Part shown: positions 55,994 to 63,940 of the stretch, in pieces
How the letters are laid out: every line of letters begins with the position of its first letter
Numbering within the stretch: the stretch's first letter is position 1
Source: Aquimarina sp. MMG016
GTDB lineage: Bacteria; Bacteroidota; Bacteroidia; Flavobacteriales; Flavobacteriaceae
NCBI RefSeq assembly: GCF_018100805.1
Contig: NZ_JAGJEA010000010.1
Span: 103,500-167,499, forward strand
Reading direction: 5' to 3'
DNA: 64,000 nt
Translations under genes and position numbers: made by a program
The notes under the pieces: model-generated
What the model was told of the DNA's origin: nothing
Databases searched by the model: none
What the model saw: the letters and a program-made list of their open reading frames with translations, nothing else

Positions 55994-56143
55994 GACTACA
56001 ACTTTTATATAGGTGTCTTAGCTGGGTAAAATGTTACCTTAATTTCCAATTTTTCTTATCTATTTGGTACTAGGCAGGCAGGAATACAACAACCAATAGA
56101 TAAATCACTTAGCTACTATCATCATATATTTGATGTTGTATCC
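55994..56143 (-). repeat. attC-like element 5
   Basis: CTACAACTTTTATATAGG and TCTTAGCTGGGTAAAATG on the left; inverted right arm ATACAACATCAAATATATG and TAGTAGCTAAGTGA. AAC at 56000 and GTT at 56135. The inner AAAATGTTACCTT and CAACAACCA are shared with the element at 62.4 kb, so the two are homologous. Located 5 bp from the gene at 56148. Confidence 0.6.
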
Positions 56144-56147
56144 AGTT

Positions 56148-56486
56148 TTATTCAATTTCTATATATTCCGATTTTCCTCCCGATAAATCTCCATTCAGCC
56201 AATTCCAGTCAAATGCTAATTTCAGTTTTCCATTTTGAGTTTCTGAAATCGTCCCTTTTGATTCACCCGCTTTCAATTCACCTTCGGTTGTAAGACACTG
56301 ATACAAGAGCTCAATTTTTGAATCTTGAGTTTGCTTTCCGATTATAAGTCCCTCCAGTATCGAACCTCCTTTATATTTTCCAGTAATCGTAGTTCCGTTC
56401 TGAGAATAATGAAAAATCGTTTCATCTGATGATAATCCACTTTTATTTTCAGTAGTTACAGATTTTTTGTCATTGAGGTTAAGCAT
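56148..56486 (-). CDS. Small uncharacterised protein (112 aa), cassette-type
   Basis: 112 residues, beta-rich: DETIFHYSQNGTTITGKYKG, GSILEGLIIGKQ, KLKLAFDWNWLNGDLSGGKS. It belongs to a widespread small protein family that databases often mislabel as N-acetylglutamate synthase; I assign no function. It is bounded by attC-like elements on both sides, which makes a one-gene cassette. Confidence 0.7.
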   Translation of the reverse strand: MLNLNDKKSVTTENKSGLSSDETIFHYSQNGTTITGKYKGGSILEGLIIGKQTQDSKIELLYQCLTTEGELKAGESKGTISETQNGKLKLAFDWNWLNGDLSGGKSEYIEIE

Positions 56487-56505
56487 AGTTCTTGTTTTTA
56501 ATAGA

Positions 56506-56640
56506 CTAAAACGGTCTCATATATGAGTAGTACGGGATCGCTAATCACCAACCTTTCTGTTTTGCTCCGACCTTTGCTTTGTGGTTACACTTTGAATTAA
56601 ACTCCAAAACCCGTATTAACTATAGGAGTCATTGTTAGCA
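56506..56640 (-). repeat. attC-like element 6
   Basis: AAACGGTCTCATATATGAG, TAGTACGGG on the left; inverted right arm AACAATGACTCCTATAG, TTAATACGGG. Both arms share AAC, an ATAT/TATA core and TACGGG. AAC at 56510, GTT at 56634. Located next to the stop of the NmrA-like gene. Confidence 0.6.
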
Positions 56641-56647
56641 TTTGTTA

Positions 56648-57508
56648 TTATTTCCTAAGTTGTGTCTTTAAGTAACTTTCAATAGTTGTATTTAATTCTA
56701 TTGTTTCATTCGGAAATTCTGGAATTGTCCGTCCGTCAATTACTGTTTGTGTCATATCTATGAGATTATTGGCAGTGTTTTCTGTAAAACCTACTGACAT
56801 TAGTGTTTCTTTCCATTTATGACTTGGAATAGATTGTGCAAATACATCTTTTCTTAATATGGTTGAAAAAGCTTTAGCAATGTCCTGCGAATTGTATTTT
56901 TCTTGTCCTACTAATTCGTATACCTTAGTAGTCCCTGTTTGATCTGGTTTAGCTATGATATTAGCAAGAAAATCTGCTAAATCAATAGGCGAATGCATCG
57001 AAATTTTTAAGTCTCCAGGGAAAAAAGTTGGTAAAACGCCATATTGCTCGACTGTATCATAATAACCAAGCCAGTTACTGAAATAATATGACGGCCTGAC
57101 AATTATTTTCTCAATGTTCAATTCATTAAAACCCTGCTCTAAAATTCTTGACATTAACAGATTACCCGTTTTTCCTTCGAGATGAGCACCGATACTAGAC
57201 AAGCAAACTATTCGTTTTATTCCATTTTTTTCAACAGCTATTCTATAATTTTCAACTATTCTGCTAGTATCTCCTATGATATCATTTGAAGTTGGGTTTT
57301 CAGGTGTCAACAGAAATGCTGTTGTTCCTCCTTCAAAAGCATTCACAACTTGGTCTGTAACAAATAAATCTGCTTGTCTAATCTGAATATTAGAACTTTT
57401 AACTTTGTTTGGGTCACGAACAACTGCCACTGTGGGGACACCTTTTTGTGATAGTCTATTAATTAAATGTGTACCTACTTGTCCTGATGCTCCAACTATT
57501 ATATTCAT
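56648..57508 (-). CDS. NmrA/SDR-like NAD(P)-binding reductase
   Basis: 286 residues from the ATG at 57508, which overlaps the preceding stop as ATGA. MNIIVGASGQVGTHLINRLS is the Rossmann GxxGxxG motif, then VVRDPNK, RIVCLSSIGAHLEG and VRPSYYFSNWLGYYDT. It resembles atypical SDRs such as azoreductase/QOR2-like oxidoreductases and NmrA-like redox sensors. No catalytic Tyr-Lys pair is clear. It is the last gene of a tight minus-strand operon running from about 58.9 kb to 56.6 kb. Confidence 0.8.
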   Translation of the reverse strand: MNIIVGASGQVGTHLINRLSQKGVPTVAVVRDPNKVKSSNIQIRQADLFVTDQVVNAFEGGTTAFLLTPENPTSNDIIGDTSRIVENYRIAVEKNGIKRIVCLSSIGAHLEGKTGNLLMSRILEQGFNELNIEKIIVRPSYYFSNWLGYYDTVEQYGVLPTFFPGDLKISMHSPIDLADFLANIIAKPDQTGTTKVYELVGQEKYNSQDIAKAFSTILRKDVFAQSIPSHKWKETLMSVGFTENTANNLIDMTQTVIDGRTIPEFPNETIELNTTIESYLKTQLRK

Positions 57509-57872
57509 ATTCCTTTCCATTTTCTATCATCTTCTTTAGTCTGTAATTTGTTTAACCAATTGATAAACATTTCTATTTTTATGTCTTCTGCTCTTTTTAT
57601 TTTTATGTGTTTCAGGGTATTACCCTTACCTTCTAATAAATTATCTGGGGCTTTTATTTTGTCGATGTTATAAAAACCAAGAGTGATGTGTTTTTTTGCA
57701 AAACGCAAATAAGCAAAATCTTTTCCATTCGAAAAAACTGGGAAACCCTATTTCATTTCTTCACCTACTTCGTCAATCGTTATATGCATAAGTCGTCTGA
57801 TTTCTTCAAGTAACGGAATTTGGTCTTCAGTTGCTTTGCGAATATAATCTGTATTTTTTTATTTAGATTCAT
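57505..57872 (-). pseudogene. DUF1801 gene with frameshift and in-frame stop
   Basis: The parts of a DUF1801 (YdhG-like, iron-chaperone-like) protein are present in order: NTDYIRKATEDQIPLLEEIR, then HITIDEVGEEMK, a TAG stop where Tyr/Cys would be expected, then GFPVFSNGKDFAYLRFAKKH and LGFYNIDKIKAPDNLLEGKG. A run of seven A near the start needs one extra A to keep frame from the ATG at 57872, which overlaps the DUF4199 stop as ATGA. Two independent lesions indicate a pseudogene inside an otherwise intact operon. Confidence 0.7.
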
Positions 57873-58408
57873 TTTCTATTACTTGACTTTAAAAAGAAAC
57901 TTAATAGTAGTGTAAAAGCTATTCCTGTAATGAGATTACCAACAAAGGAATAAAAGCTTTGCGTTGAAGTACTGTAATATTCTTGTTTTTCCAATAGTTT
58001 TGCTTCAAGTTTTTTTAATGGAACATTTGTGTCTTCCATTTTTATTTTTAGAGCATTAAGTACATCCGCAACATAGTTCGGGTAGAGTAATTCATAAAAA
58101 AGATACGTAAATAGTATACTAAATATCGCTGTTGATAAACTTAAGACAAGTCCTTGTAAAAGAGCTTCTTTGTAGGATATAATTTGCCCATTCAATTCTT
58201 TTCTCTTTCTGATTGCGAAATAAATAGCAAACAGTAAAAAAAGATAAAGCATTAGGAATAGAACAGTACCTCCCACCATTTCCTTGTCTAACAAAATAGC
58301 TTTAGGCCCAAGTAGTTTAAGCTCAATAAGTGTAAGCATTAATATACTGCCAGCAAGGGCAACCACAAATCCGTAAATTATTGGTGTTTTGAATTTCATC
58401 ATTTTCAT
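57869..58408 (-). CDS. DUF4199 membrane protein
   Basis: 179 residues with four hydrophobic segments: the first at IIYGFVVALAGSILMLTLIE, one at LFLMLYLFLLFAIYFAI, one at GLVLSLSTAIFSILFTYLFY and one at LITGIAFTLLLSFFL. This matches DUF4199. Function unknown. ATGA overlap with the DUF1801 gene; a LuxR-type regulator gene precedes it by about 85 bp. Confidence 0.75.
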   Translation of the reverse strand: MKMMKFKTPIIYGFVVALAGSILMLTLIELKLLGPKAILLDKEMVGGTVLFLMLYLFLLFAIYFAIRKRKELNGQIISYKEALLQGLVLSLSTAIFSILFTYLFYELLYPNYVADVLNALKIKMEDTNVPLKKLEAKLLEKQEYYSTSTQSFYSFVGNLITGIAFTLLLSFFLKSSNRK

Positions 58409-58493
58409 TTGTTTTAAATCTTAAACAAAAATCAATGTAATCCTATAATATCCCAAGCATACAAGGATGGAAAAAAAGGTGGATTTAATGGTC

Positions 58494-58913
58494 TCAACCT
58501 TTTTCTAATAGTTTTTGACTCAATGAAAAAAGTTCTTTCCTGTTTTTAAGACCTGTTTTTTTGTAAATATTGTTAATATGTGTTTTAATAGTAGAAATAT
58601 CAACGAATAATTGGTCTGCAATTTCTTGATTCTTTTTACCTAAGGCAATTAATTCTAAAACGTTCTTTTCTCTTTCGGTAATCCGATTATTATATGCTAG
58701 TTCAAAATCTTCCTTTTTCTTTGTGGTCCCAAGTATCATCCCAAGCCAACAGACTAAAAGTATAAACGGAACTAAAAACAAGGAGTTCACATTGTTGATT
58801 TCAACAATTCCATAGCTTGATGAGAAGTAAAAAACATTAAAAATTAGTACTCCTAACACCACAACAACTGTTAGGATTATTAAAACTCTGTTTTTCTTGA
58901 TTATATCTGTCAT
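58494..58913 (-). CDS. Membrane-anchored LuxR-type HTH regulator
   Basis: 139 residues from the ATG at 58913 (TDIIKKNRVLIILTVVVVLG); the longer frame to 58961 adds a non-conserved part. Two hydrophobic segments (LIILTVVVVLGVLIF, LFLVPFILLVCWLGMIL) precede a C-terminal LuxR helix-turn-helix (TEREKNVLELIALGKKNQEIADQ, STIKTHINNIYKKTG). It is the first gene of the operon and probably regulates it. No receiver domain, so a membrane-tethered one-component regulator. Confidence 0.8.
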   Translation of the reverse strand: MTDIIKKNRVLIILTVVVVLGVLIFNVFYFSSSYGIVEINNVNSLFLVPFILLVCWLGMILGTTKKKEDFELAYNNRITEREKNVLELIALGKKNQEIADQLFVDISTIKTHINNIYKKTGLKNRKELFSLSQKLLEKG

Positions 58914-59122
58914 TTTATTCTTTGTCACTTGCAATGAACCTAACGGTTTGTATAAAAGCAATAGCGAATTTAGGTTCTCTTACGTATCGATTATAATATA
59001 ATTAAATAAATACAAAAAACAGTTCGTGTTTGCACTTAAATTGCTATTACTTTTATACTTTGTTACCTGCTGACTTTTTCTGTTAGATGCTCATAAAAAT
59101 GAAGTCAAAAATGATTAAAGGC

Positions 59123-59512
59123 TTAGGCTATTACTTTTTCCAAATGCCATATTTTGGAAACTATCTGCCATCCATCTTCTCCATTAACAAAGCCAAGATG
59201 GTCTACAAACACATTCTGATGTGCTCTAATTCTTATTTTTACTGTTGCACAAGAAGGTGATAGCCAATCAATCAATAAAATTTCTGCTTCAGGTTCCTGT
59301 CCTTTGCTCTCAGGTGATACTCTTCCTCCAACATCTTTGCTAAAACTATCTATGGGTTCAACGAAAACCTTTCCTTCATCGACATCAAATAGACTAGAAC
59401 TTTTATGAAATATTTTATTGAGTATTTCAGTATCACAATAATAAAGGGCATCGAAATAAGTTTGTACTGCACTTAGTAAATCGGTAGTTGAATTCATTTT
59501 TTGTTTTTGCAT
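59123..59512 (-). CDS. NTF2-like (lumazine-binding-like) protein
   Basis: 129 residues: VQTYFDALYYCDTEILNKIFHKSSSLF at the start and the closing FVNGEDGWQIVSKIWHLEK are typical of NTF2-fold, lumazine-binding-like proteins. Soluble, function unknown. It is transcribed divergently from the LysR gene, whose promoter faces it; LysR regulators often control the divergent gene, so this is the likely target. Confidence 0.8.
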   Translation of the reverse strand: MQKQKMNSTTDLLSAVQTYFDALYYCDTEILNKIFHKSSSLFDVDEGKVFVEPIDSFSKDVGGRVSPESKGQEPEAEILLIDWLSPSCATVKIRIRAHQNVFVDHLGFVNGEDGWQIVSKIWHLEKVIA

Positions 59513-59633
59513 AATTTTTAGAATTTGTTTTTTGTCAAAATTAGTTTAGGTATTGTACTATTTAGAATCTTGAAATTGAGCTTTTTTAATTTTTAGCTGA
59601 AATTTTATCAACTACGCCATAACCACAAATCGT

Positions 59634-59641
59634 TAACTTTG
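59634..59641 (+). promoter_or_regulatory. -7 promoter element of the LysR gene, implying a leaderless or near-leaderless mRNA
   Basis: TAACTTTG fits TAnnTTTG. The ATG of the LysR gene is at 59648, about 6-7 bp from the element, so the transcript would start at or next to the start codon. Confidence 0.5.
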
Positions 59642-59647
59642 TTACTT

Positions 59648-60538
59648 ATGGAAATCAAATATTTTAGACTTATAAAGACTATTGTAGAAGAAGGTAGTAT
59701 TGCTAATTCTGCTGAGAAATTGTTTTTAACGCAATCGGCTTTGAGTCACCAATTAAGAGAACTGGAAGAAAGATTGGGATTTAAGGTCTTTCTTAGAACC
59801 CGAAATAAATGGAAATTGACAGATGAAGGTATTGAATTATATAAATTAGGGAATACAATTCTTAAAAGTATTGAAAAAGGTTTTCAAAATATTGAGCAGT
59901 TGAGAACTGGTTCTGTTGGCACTATCAAAGTAAGTACAGAATGTTATAGTTTTTATCAAGGCCTTTCTGCTTTTATACAAAAAATAGGGCTTTTATATCC
60001 TGGTATTAATGTTGATTTAATTCTTGAAGCAACGCACCAACCAATACCAAAAATTTTATCTAATGAAATTGACATAGCAATAATTACTTCAAAACCTGAA
60101 AATGAAACTTTATCAAGTATTGAAATTTACGAAGATGAAATTTTTGCAATTATGCATAAAGAAAATACCTTGAATAAAACTGATTTTTTAGATCCAAATG
60201 ATTTTTCAGAAACACATTTGATAATCCATTCTTTTCCTTTGGAAACGGTCTCGGTATATGACCAATTTTTAAAACCTAATAAAATTACTCCTCTCAAGAT
60301 TTCCGCTATCCCTCTTACCGAAGTTGCCCTAGAAATGGTCAACGCAAATATGGGAATAATGTGTATGCCTAAATGGGCTTTAAAATCATTTAAGTTATCT
60401 GATGATTTGATTTTCAAACGAATTGGTAGAAGTGGACTAAAAAGAGTACATCATTTAGTTTTTCGTAAATCTGATAAAGCAAAGAAATATATTAATGATT
60501 TTATTTCAAACTTTGAAGATAATTTTTCGAAGGTTTGA
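59648..60538 (+). CDS. LysR-family transcription regulator
   Basis: 296 residues. EIKYFRLIKTIVEEGSIANS, AEKLFLTQSALSHQLRELEE and LGFKVFLRTRNKWKLTDEG form the LysR winged helix-turn-helix; a substrate-binding domain follows (GSVGTIKVSTECYSFYQGLS, then IDIAIITSKPENETLSS). ATG at 59648 was preferred over the upstream TTG because it begins the conserved helix. It is the only plus-strand gene in the last 11 kb and probably regulates the divergent NTF2-like gene. Confidence 0.9.
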   Translation: MEIKYFRLIKTIVEEGSIANSAEKLFLTQSALSHQLRELEERLGFKVFLRTRNKWKLTDEGIELYKLGNTILKSIEKGFQNIEQLRTGSVGTIKVSTECYSFYQGLSAFIQKIGLLYPGINVDLILEATHQPIPKILSNEIDIAIITSKPENETLSSIEIYEDEIFAIMHKENTLNKTDFLDPNDFSETHLIIHSFPLETVSVYDQFLKPNKITPLKISAIPLTEVALEMVNANMGIMCMPKWALKSFKLSDDLIFKRIGRSGLKRVHHLVFRKSDKAKKYINDFISNFEDNFSKV

Positions 60539-60554
60539 ATAATTTACAGCTTAC

Positions 60555-60752
60555 AGGTAACGTTTAATGTATGATTTTGTAGCGTGCAAAAAAGCCGCTA
60601 ATTTTTCGGATAAACACAGAACTGAATTTTTATATTTTGTTTTTAACTTATCAATTGTAAATGGTAATTTTAAAAACTTGGTGAACCCTGTAAATAGGCA
60701 CGTCCTTATTGGTTTAGTAGCTACTTAGCTATGTTTATACCCTATGTTAGCA
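60555..60752 (-). repeat. attC-like element 7 (about 200 bp)
   Basis: GTAACGTTTAATGTATG, TTGTAGCGTGC on the left; inverted right arm CTAACATAGGGTATAAACA, AAGTAGCTACT. AAC at 60559, GTT at 60746. The long middle has lower symmetry. It is adjacent to the stop of the deacylase gene at 60758. Confidence 0.55.
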
Positions 60753-60757
60753 AAAGT

Positions 60758-61804
60758 TTAGTTATCTATATAGGCGCTAATACACATAACGGTATCATCA
60801 ACATTTATAGGAGGTGTAGCGAGCATATACAAAATAATACCATCATTAGTTGCTCTGTATTCCTCCAGAATAACACCAAATTCATCAGTAGTGTAACCAA
60901 CAACCTCATCTTTTTTCACCATATCTCCCGCTTTATATTTACTATAAAAAATACCCATTACATTAGCCTTTATATAAGTCTGACTATTACGGTAAATTAC
61001 ATTTTTATGGGCTCCCGTTCCATTAGAGTACATATCCATAGTTTCAAGCATATTGTATACCCCTTTTTTAATCAAATAGACATTCTCGTTTTGTACATTA
61101 CCCAACTTACCACATTCAATGCTTACTGCAGTTTTTCCATCTTGAACAGCTTGTTTGAAGGTATATTTTGCTGGCTCAGTTTCTGAGATGGTATATGGAT
61201 AGGAGACGACATATTGAAATCCACTATTTTCAGAAAGCTTTTTTGCTAAAGCAGTTTGCTTTGGTTTTTTGTTGTTGTCGTAATAACAAACAAAGGGAAG
61301 TAAATCTTCAGGGGCATCTCCTCCATGAACATCCAAAAAAACATCGCTAACAGCAATTATATTTGCTGTAATAAAAAAAGCTATTTGTTCTGTTATACTA
61401 CCATCTTTTTTTCCAGGAAAAGCATTGTTTAAATTTTTCTGATCCTGAGGATTAATAAAAGGTGTTCTTGTGAAGAAAGAAACCATATTAGCAATTGGAA
61501 TAATAACGATTGTTCCTTTGAGCTCCTTTGGATTGATTTCCTTTAGTATTTCTTGTGTTGCCACAATGGGTGGGTACTCATACCCATGGACGCCTGCAAT
61601 AATTGTGAAAACTGGTCCTTGAGTTTTACCCTTTATAATGGATATCGGCAAGTGACCAGAATTTCCTAAATCATCAGAAAACTCTATCCGAATATTTTCT
61701 TTTGTTGATTTACTTTTGGAATCGAAAGCTTTTTGAAAGGAATTTTGTGCAAAAATAAACGGAACCACAAAAAACATCAAAAAGGATAAAATAATTCTTC
61801 TCAT
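60758..61804 (-). CDS. Secreted succinylglutamate desuccinylase/aspartoacylase-family zinc hydrolase
   Basis: 348 residues with a signal peptide (SFLMFFVVPFIFAQ). The zinc site is visible in IAGVHGYEYPP (HxxE), with His in FLDVHGGDAPEDLLPF and the SIECGKLG segment carrying the catalytic Glu. The family (AstE/ASPA) removes acyl groups from amino acids. Export to the periplasm is unusual for the classic enzymes but common in this phylum. It has its own attC-like element at the 3' side. Confidence 0.8.
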   Translation of the reverse strand: MRRIILSFLMFFVVPFIFAQNSFQKAFDSKSKSTKENIRIEFSDDLGNSGHLPISIIKGKTQGPVFTIIAGVHGYEYPPIVATQEILKEINPKELKGTIVIIPIANMVSFFTRTPFINPQDQKNLNNAFPGKKDGSITEQIAFFITANIIAVSDVFLDVHGGDAPEDLLPFVCYYDNNKKPKQTALAKKLSENSGFQYVVSYPYTISETEPAKYTFKQAVQDGKTAVSIECGKLGNVQNENVYLIKKGVYNMLETMDMYSNGTGAHKNVIYRNSQTYIKANVMGIFYSKYKAGDMVKKDEVVGYTTDEFGVILEEYRATNDGIILYMLATPPINVDDTVMCISAYIDN

Positions 61805-61831
61805 TTAATTATAAATTCTGTTTAAGATTTT

Positions 61832-61963
61832 CGCTAACGTTCTGTGTATGGCTTGTTGCGGAATTTTCCGAAGGAAACATTCCGATAAGTCACCAAGGTA
61901 GCAAATCTGCAATGAATTCCGTTAAGGAATTCATTGCAGATTTGCTATACACCGTGTTGTCTA
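61832..61963 (-). repeat. attC-like element 8 with a perfect inner hairpin
   Basis: Left arm TAACGTTCTGTGTATGGC, inverted right arm GACAACACGGTGTATAGC (AAC at 61836, GTT at 61956). Inside, 61899-61920 and 61926-61947 form a perfect 22-bp inverted repeat around GTTAA. TTCCGAAGGAA at about 61866 resembles the CCCGAAGG loop of other copies. Confidence 0.65.
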
Positions 61964-61976
61964 CTGTTTTTAATAT

Positions 61977-62378
61977 TTATTTTTTTGCCCACCCTTTATA
62001 AGTGATTATTAATCCTATACCCAACAAAATAAAACCATAGACAAAATCATTATCATTTTTATATTCATTAATAAAAATAAATTCATCTTTGGTTTTGTTG
62101 GCTAGCATTTCTATCTTATCTCTTTTGTTTAGCCTTTCACAATATTGTTTTTTTGTTCGTTTCGTAAAAGTTTTACCGTTGTATTCTAAATCAAGAAAGT
62201 AATTCCGTTTTCCGAATTCGGAGCAGTCTATAACAGTTACTTCAACCAAAATATTTTGTTCCGTTATTTTTTTATCAATGAATCCATTTCTAATTATTAT
62301 TCCGCTAACAAGAACCATAATAAACCCTCCGAAAACAAGTCCATTATTAACTATAAAAGATAGAATTTTGAGTTTCAA
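61977..62378 (-). CDS. Small membrane protein with two helices, DUF3592-like topology
   Basis: 133 residues from the TTG at 62378. The frame can be extended to 62465, but that part is encoded by the neighbouring attC-like element and is not credible. One helix at the start (IVNNGLVFGGFIMVLVSGII), a beta-rich extracytoplasmic domain with VEVTVIDCSEFGKRNYFLDL, and a closing helix (FVYGFILLGIGLIITYKG). Function unknown. Cassette between elements 8 and 9. Confidence 0.55.
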   Translation of the reverse strand: MKLKILSFIVNNGLVFGGFIMVLVSGIIIRNGFIDKKITEQNILVEVTVIDCSEFGKRNYFLDLEYNGKTFTKRTKKQYCERLNKRDKIEMLANKTKDEFIFINEYKNDNDFVYGFILLGIGLIITYKGWAKK

Positions 62379-62396
62379 TAATTTTTGGTTTAATGG

Positions 62397-62570
62397 TAGA
62401 CGACGTTTAATATATGTGTCGTAGCAGAGCAAAATGTTACCTTGCTTTTCGATCTTTCTGCACAATGGTTCCTAACTTTTACTTTCTGCAAGCATTGCGC
62501 CTTACTAAAAATACAACAACCATTCGATTTATCACTTTACTGCTATGATCACATAGATAGTGTTGTGCGT
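62397..62570 (-). repeat. attC-like element 9
   Basis: GACGACGTTTAATATATGTG, TCGTAGCAGAGC at left; the right end GATAGTGTTGTGCG at 62556-62569 with GTT at 62562. The left end lacks a clean AAC. It shares AAAATGTTACCTT and CAACAACCA with element 5 and is adjacent to the GNAT gene at 62581. Confidence 0.5.
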
Positions 62571-62580
62571 TCGTAATTTT

Positions 62581-63099
62581 TCAGTTCAGCGCTTTATTCA
62601 TTACCAAATTTTCATAGGTATTAAATTCCATTGGAAAATCTACATTACCTAATGAAACATAACCTTGTCTTTTATAAAAAGCGATTGCTCTCGCATTATT
62701 AATATAAACCTCAAGATTAAATTCAGAAAATCCATTTTCACGTACTTCTTTCTCCGCTTCATTCATAAGTCCGTACCCAATTCCTTTTCCGTAAAATCTT
62801 TCCAATACATACAATTTACTTAATTCGGGAACAGGTATTTTTCTAATTGGACAATTACTATCGTAAATTATTTCAGCCACTCCAATAGGATTTCCATTTT
62901 GATAAGCAATGATTAGTCGGCTAGGATTCTCCTTTATTATATTCTCAATGAGTTCAGGTGAAAAACGCTTTGTAATAAAATTTGCAAACTCAAATGTAAC
63001 TCCATCAACCGCATAAGTTTGGATATAAACTGTTTTCAATAAAACGGATATTCTCAACGAATCCGAAAGTTTAGCTTTTCCGTATGATATTTTTGTCAT
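62581..63099 (-). CDS. GNAT-family acetyltransferase (cassette 2 of two)
   Basis: 172 residues. YVLERFYGKGIGYGLMNEAE is motif A; NARAIAFYKRQGYVSLG is motif B. The LLKTVYIQTYAVDGVTFEFA start resembles the N-acetyltransferases of amino-sugar or ribosomal-protein type. Only about one third similar to the other GNAT in the array by eye, so not a recent duplicate. Acceptor unknown. Confidence 0.85.
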   Translation of the reverse strand: MTKISYGKAKLSDSLRISVLLKTVYIQTYAVDGVTFEFANFITKRFSPELIENIIKENPSRLIIAYQNGNPIGVAEIIYDSNCPIRKIPVPELSKLYVLERFYGKGIGYGLMNEAEKEVRENGFSEFNLEVYINNARAIAFYKRQGYVSLGNVDFPMEFNTYENLVMNKALN

Positions 63100-63138
63100 T
63101 TTGAAGTTTGCTTCTTATAATTCAGTTTTTCGGGTATG

Positions 63139-63195
63139 ACGCACAACGTTTAGTGTAAAATGCGTTTTAATGCATTTTTATGCAGTGTTATATGC
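63139..63195 (-). repeat. attC-like element 10 (compact)
   Basis: CACAACGTTTAGTG, TAAAATGCGTT at left; inverted right arm ATATAACACTGC, ATAAAAATGCATT. AAC at 63145, GTT at 63187. The ankyrin gene's stop codon (63190-63188) lies inside the right GTT box, as expected for cassette genes that end in their attC. Confidence 0.65.
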
Positions 63196-63877
63196 TTTTT
63201 TCTATTTTTTCAAGATATTTAACTATTTGAGCATTACCCACTCGTTTTGCAAACTCAATCGTACTTTCTCCATTAAGATTTTTAGGGCCATCGACTTTGG
63301 CTCCTTTTCCAATTAAATATTTGACCATTTCTGTATCTTCACGAGAAATCGCACTCATTAATGGCGTACCATAACCATCTCCACCGTTAATATCTGCGCG
63401 ATTATCTAATAGGTATTCGATTAAATCAATACTTGATCTGCTATAAACGGCATAATGCAAAGGTGTTTTATTTGTTTCTGAATCATCATTAACGGAAACG
63501 CCGTTTTCTATTAAAGTCTGAACACACTCCAAATTATCTCCCGCACAAGCAATTTGAAGAGGTGATTGTTTTTCCGAATTTGGAATTCGAGGGTCAGCCC
63601 CAAGGTCAAAAAGCACCTTCAAATTATTAGGACAATCATATTTCACAGCCTCTAGCAATGAAGTACACCCATCCTTATCAAGTGTATTAACATTAATTCC
63701 ACCATTAACAAGAATCCTAATTATTTCTGAAGAGTTTTCAATTGATGATGCAATATGAAGTAAAGTTTGCCCTCCTTCATTAAATAGATTTATGTTAGTA
63801 TTTTTAATTTCTTCTTTTAATGAACCATAATCTTGTTCATAAACCATTTCAGTCAACTGTTCAATTTTTTCACTCAT
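63188..63877 (-). CDS. Ankyrin-repeat protein
   Basis: 229 residues with about five ankyrin repeats (GGQTLLHIASSIENSSEIIR, DGCTSLLEAVKYDCPNNLKV, KQSPLQIACAGDNLECVQTL, NKTPLHYAVYSRSSIDLIEY, YGTPLMSAISREDTEMVKYL). No signal or membrane segment, so a cytoplasmic protein-binding scaffold. Ligand unknown. It is flanked by attC-like elements on both sides. Confidence 0.85.
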   Translation of the reverse strand: MSEKIEQLTEMVYEQDYGSLKEEIKNTNINLFNEGGQTLLHIASSIENSSEIIRILVNGGINVNTLDKDGCTSLLEAVKYDCPNNLKVLFDLGADPRIPNSEKQSPLQIACAGDNLECVQTLIENGVSVNDDSETNKTPLHYAVYSRSSIDLIEYLLDNRADINGGDGYGTPLMSAISREDTEMVKYLIGKGAKVDGPKNLNGESTIEFAKRVGNAQIVKYLEKIEKSI

Positions 63878-63940
63878 TTCCTATGATGTAGTTCTTAATA
63901 TTAGTCAAATTTATTACACATTATTATATTCTCGTAATTG

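Noticed and set aside
60731..61186. 151-codon plus-strand frame opposite the deacylase gene
   Set aside because: Antisense to a well-supported zinc hydrolase. It begins inside an attC-like palindrome and has no recognisable domain.
62379..62465. N-terminal extension of the small membrane protein at 61977
   Set aside because: The extra 29 codons are encoded within an attC-like element and give a charged, non-conserved peptide; the TTG at 62378 is a better start.
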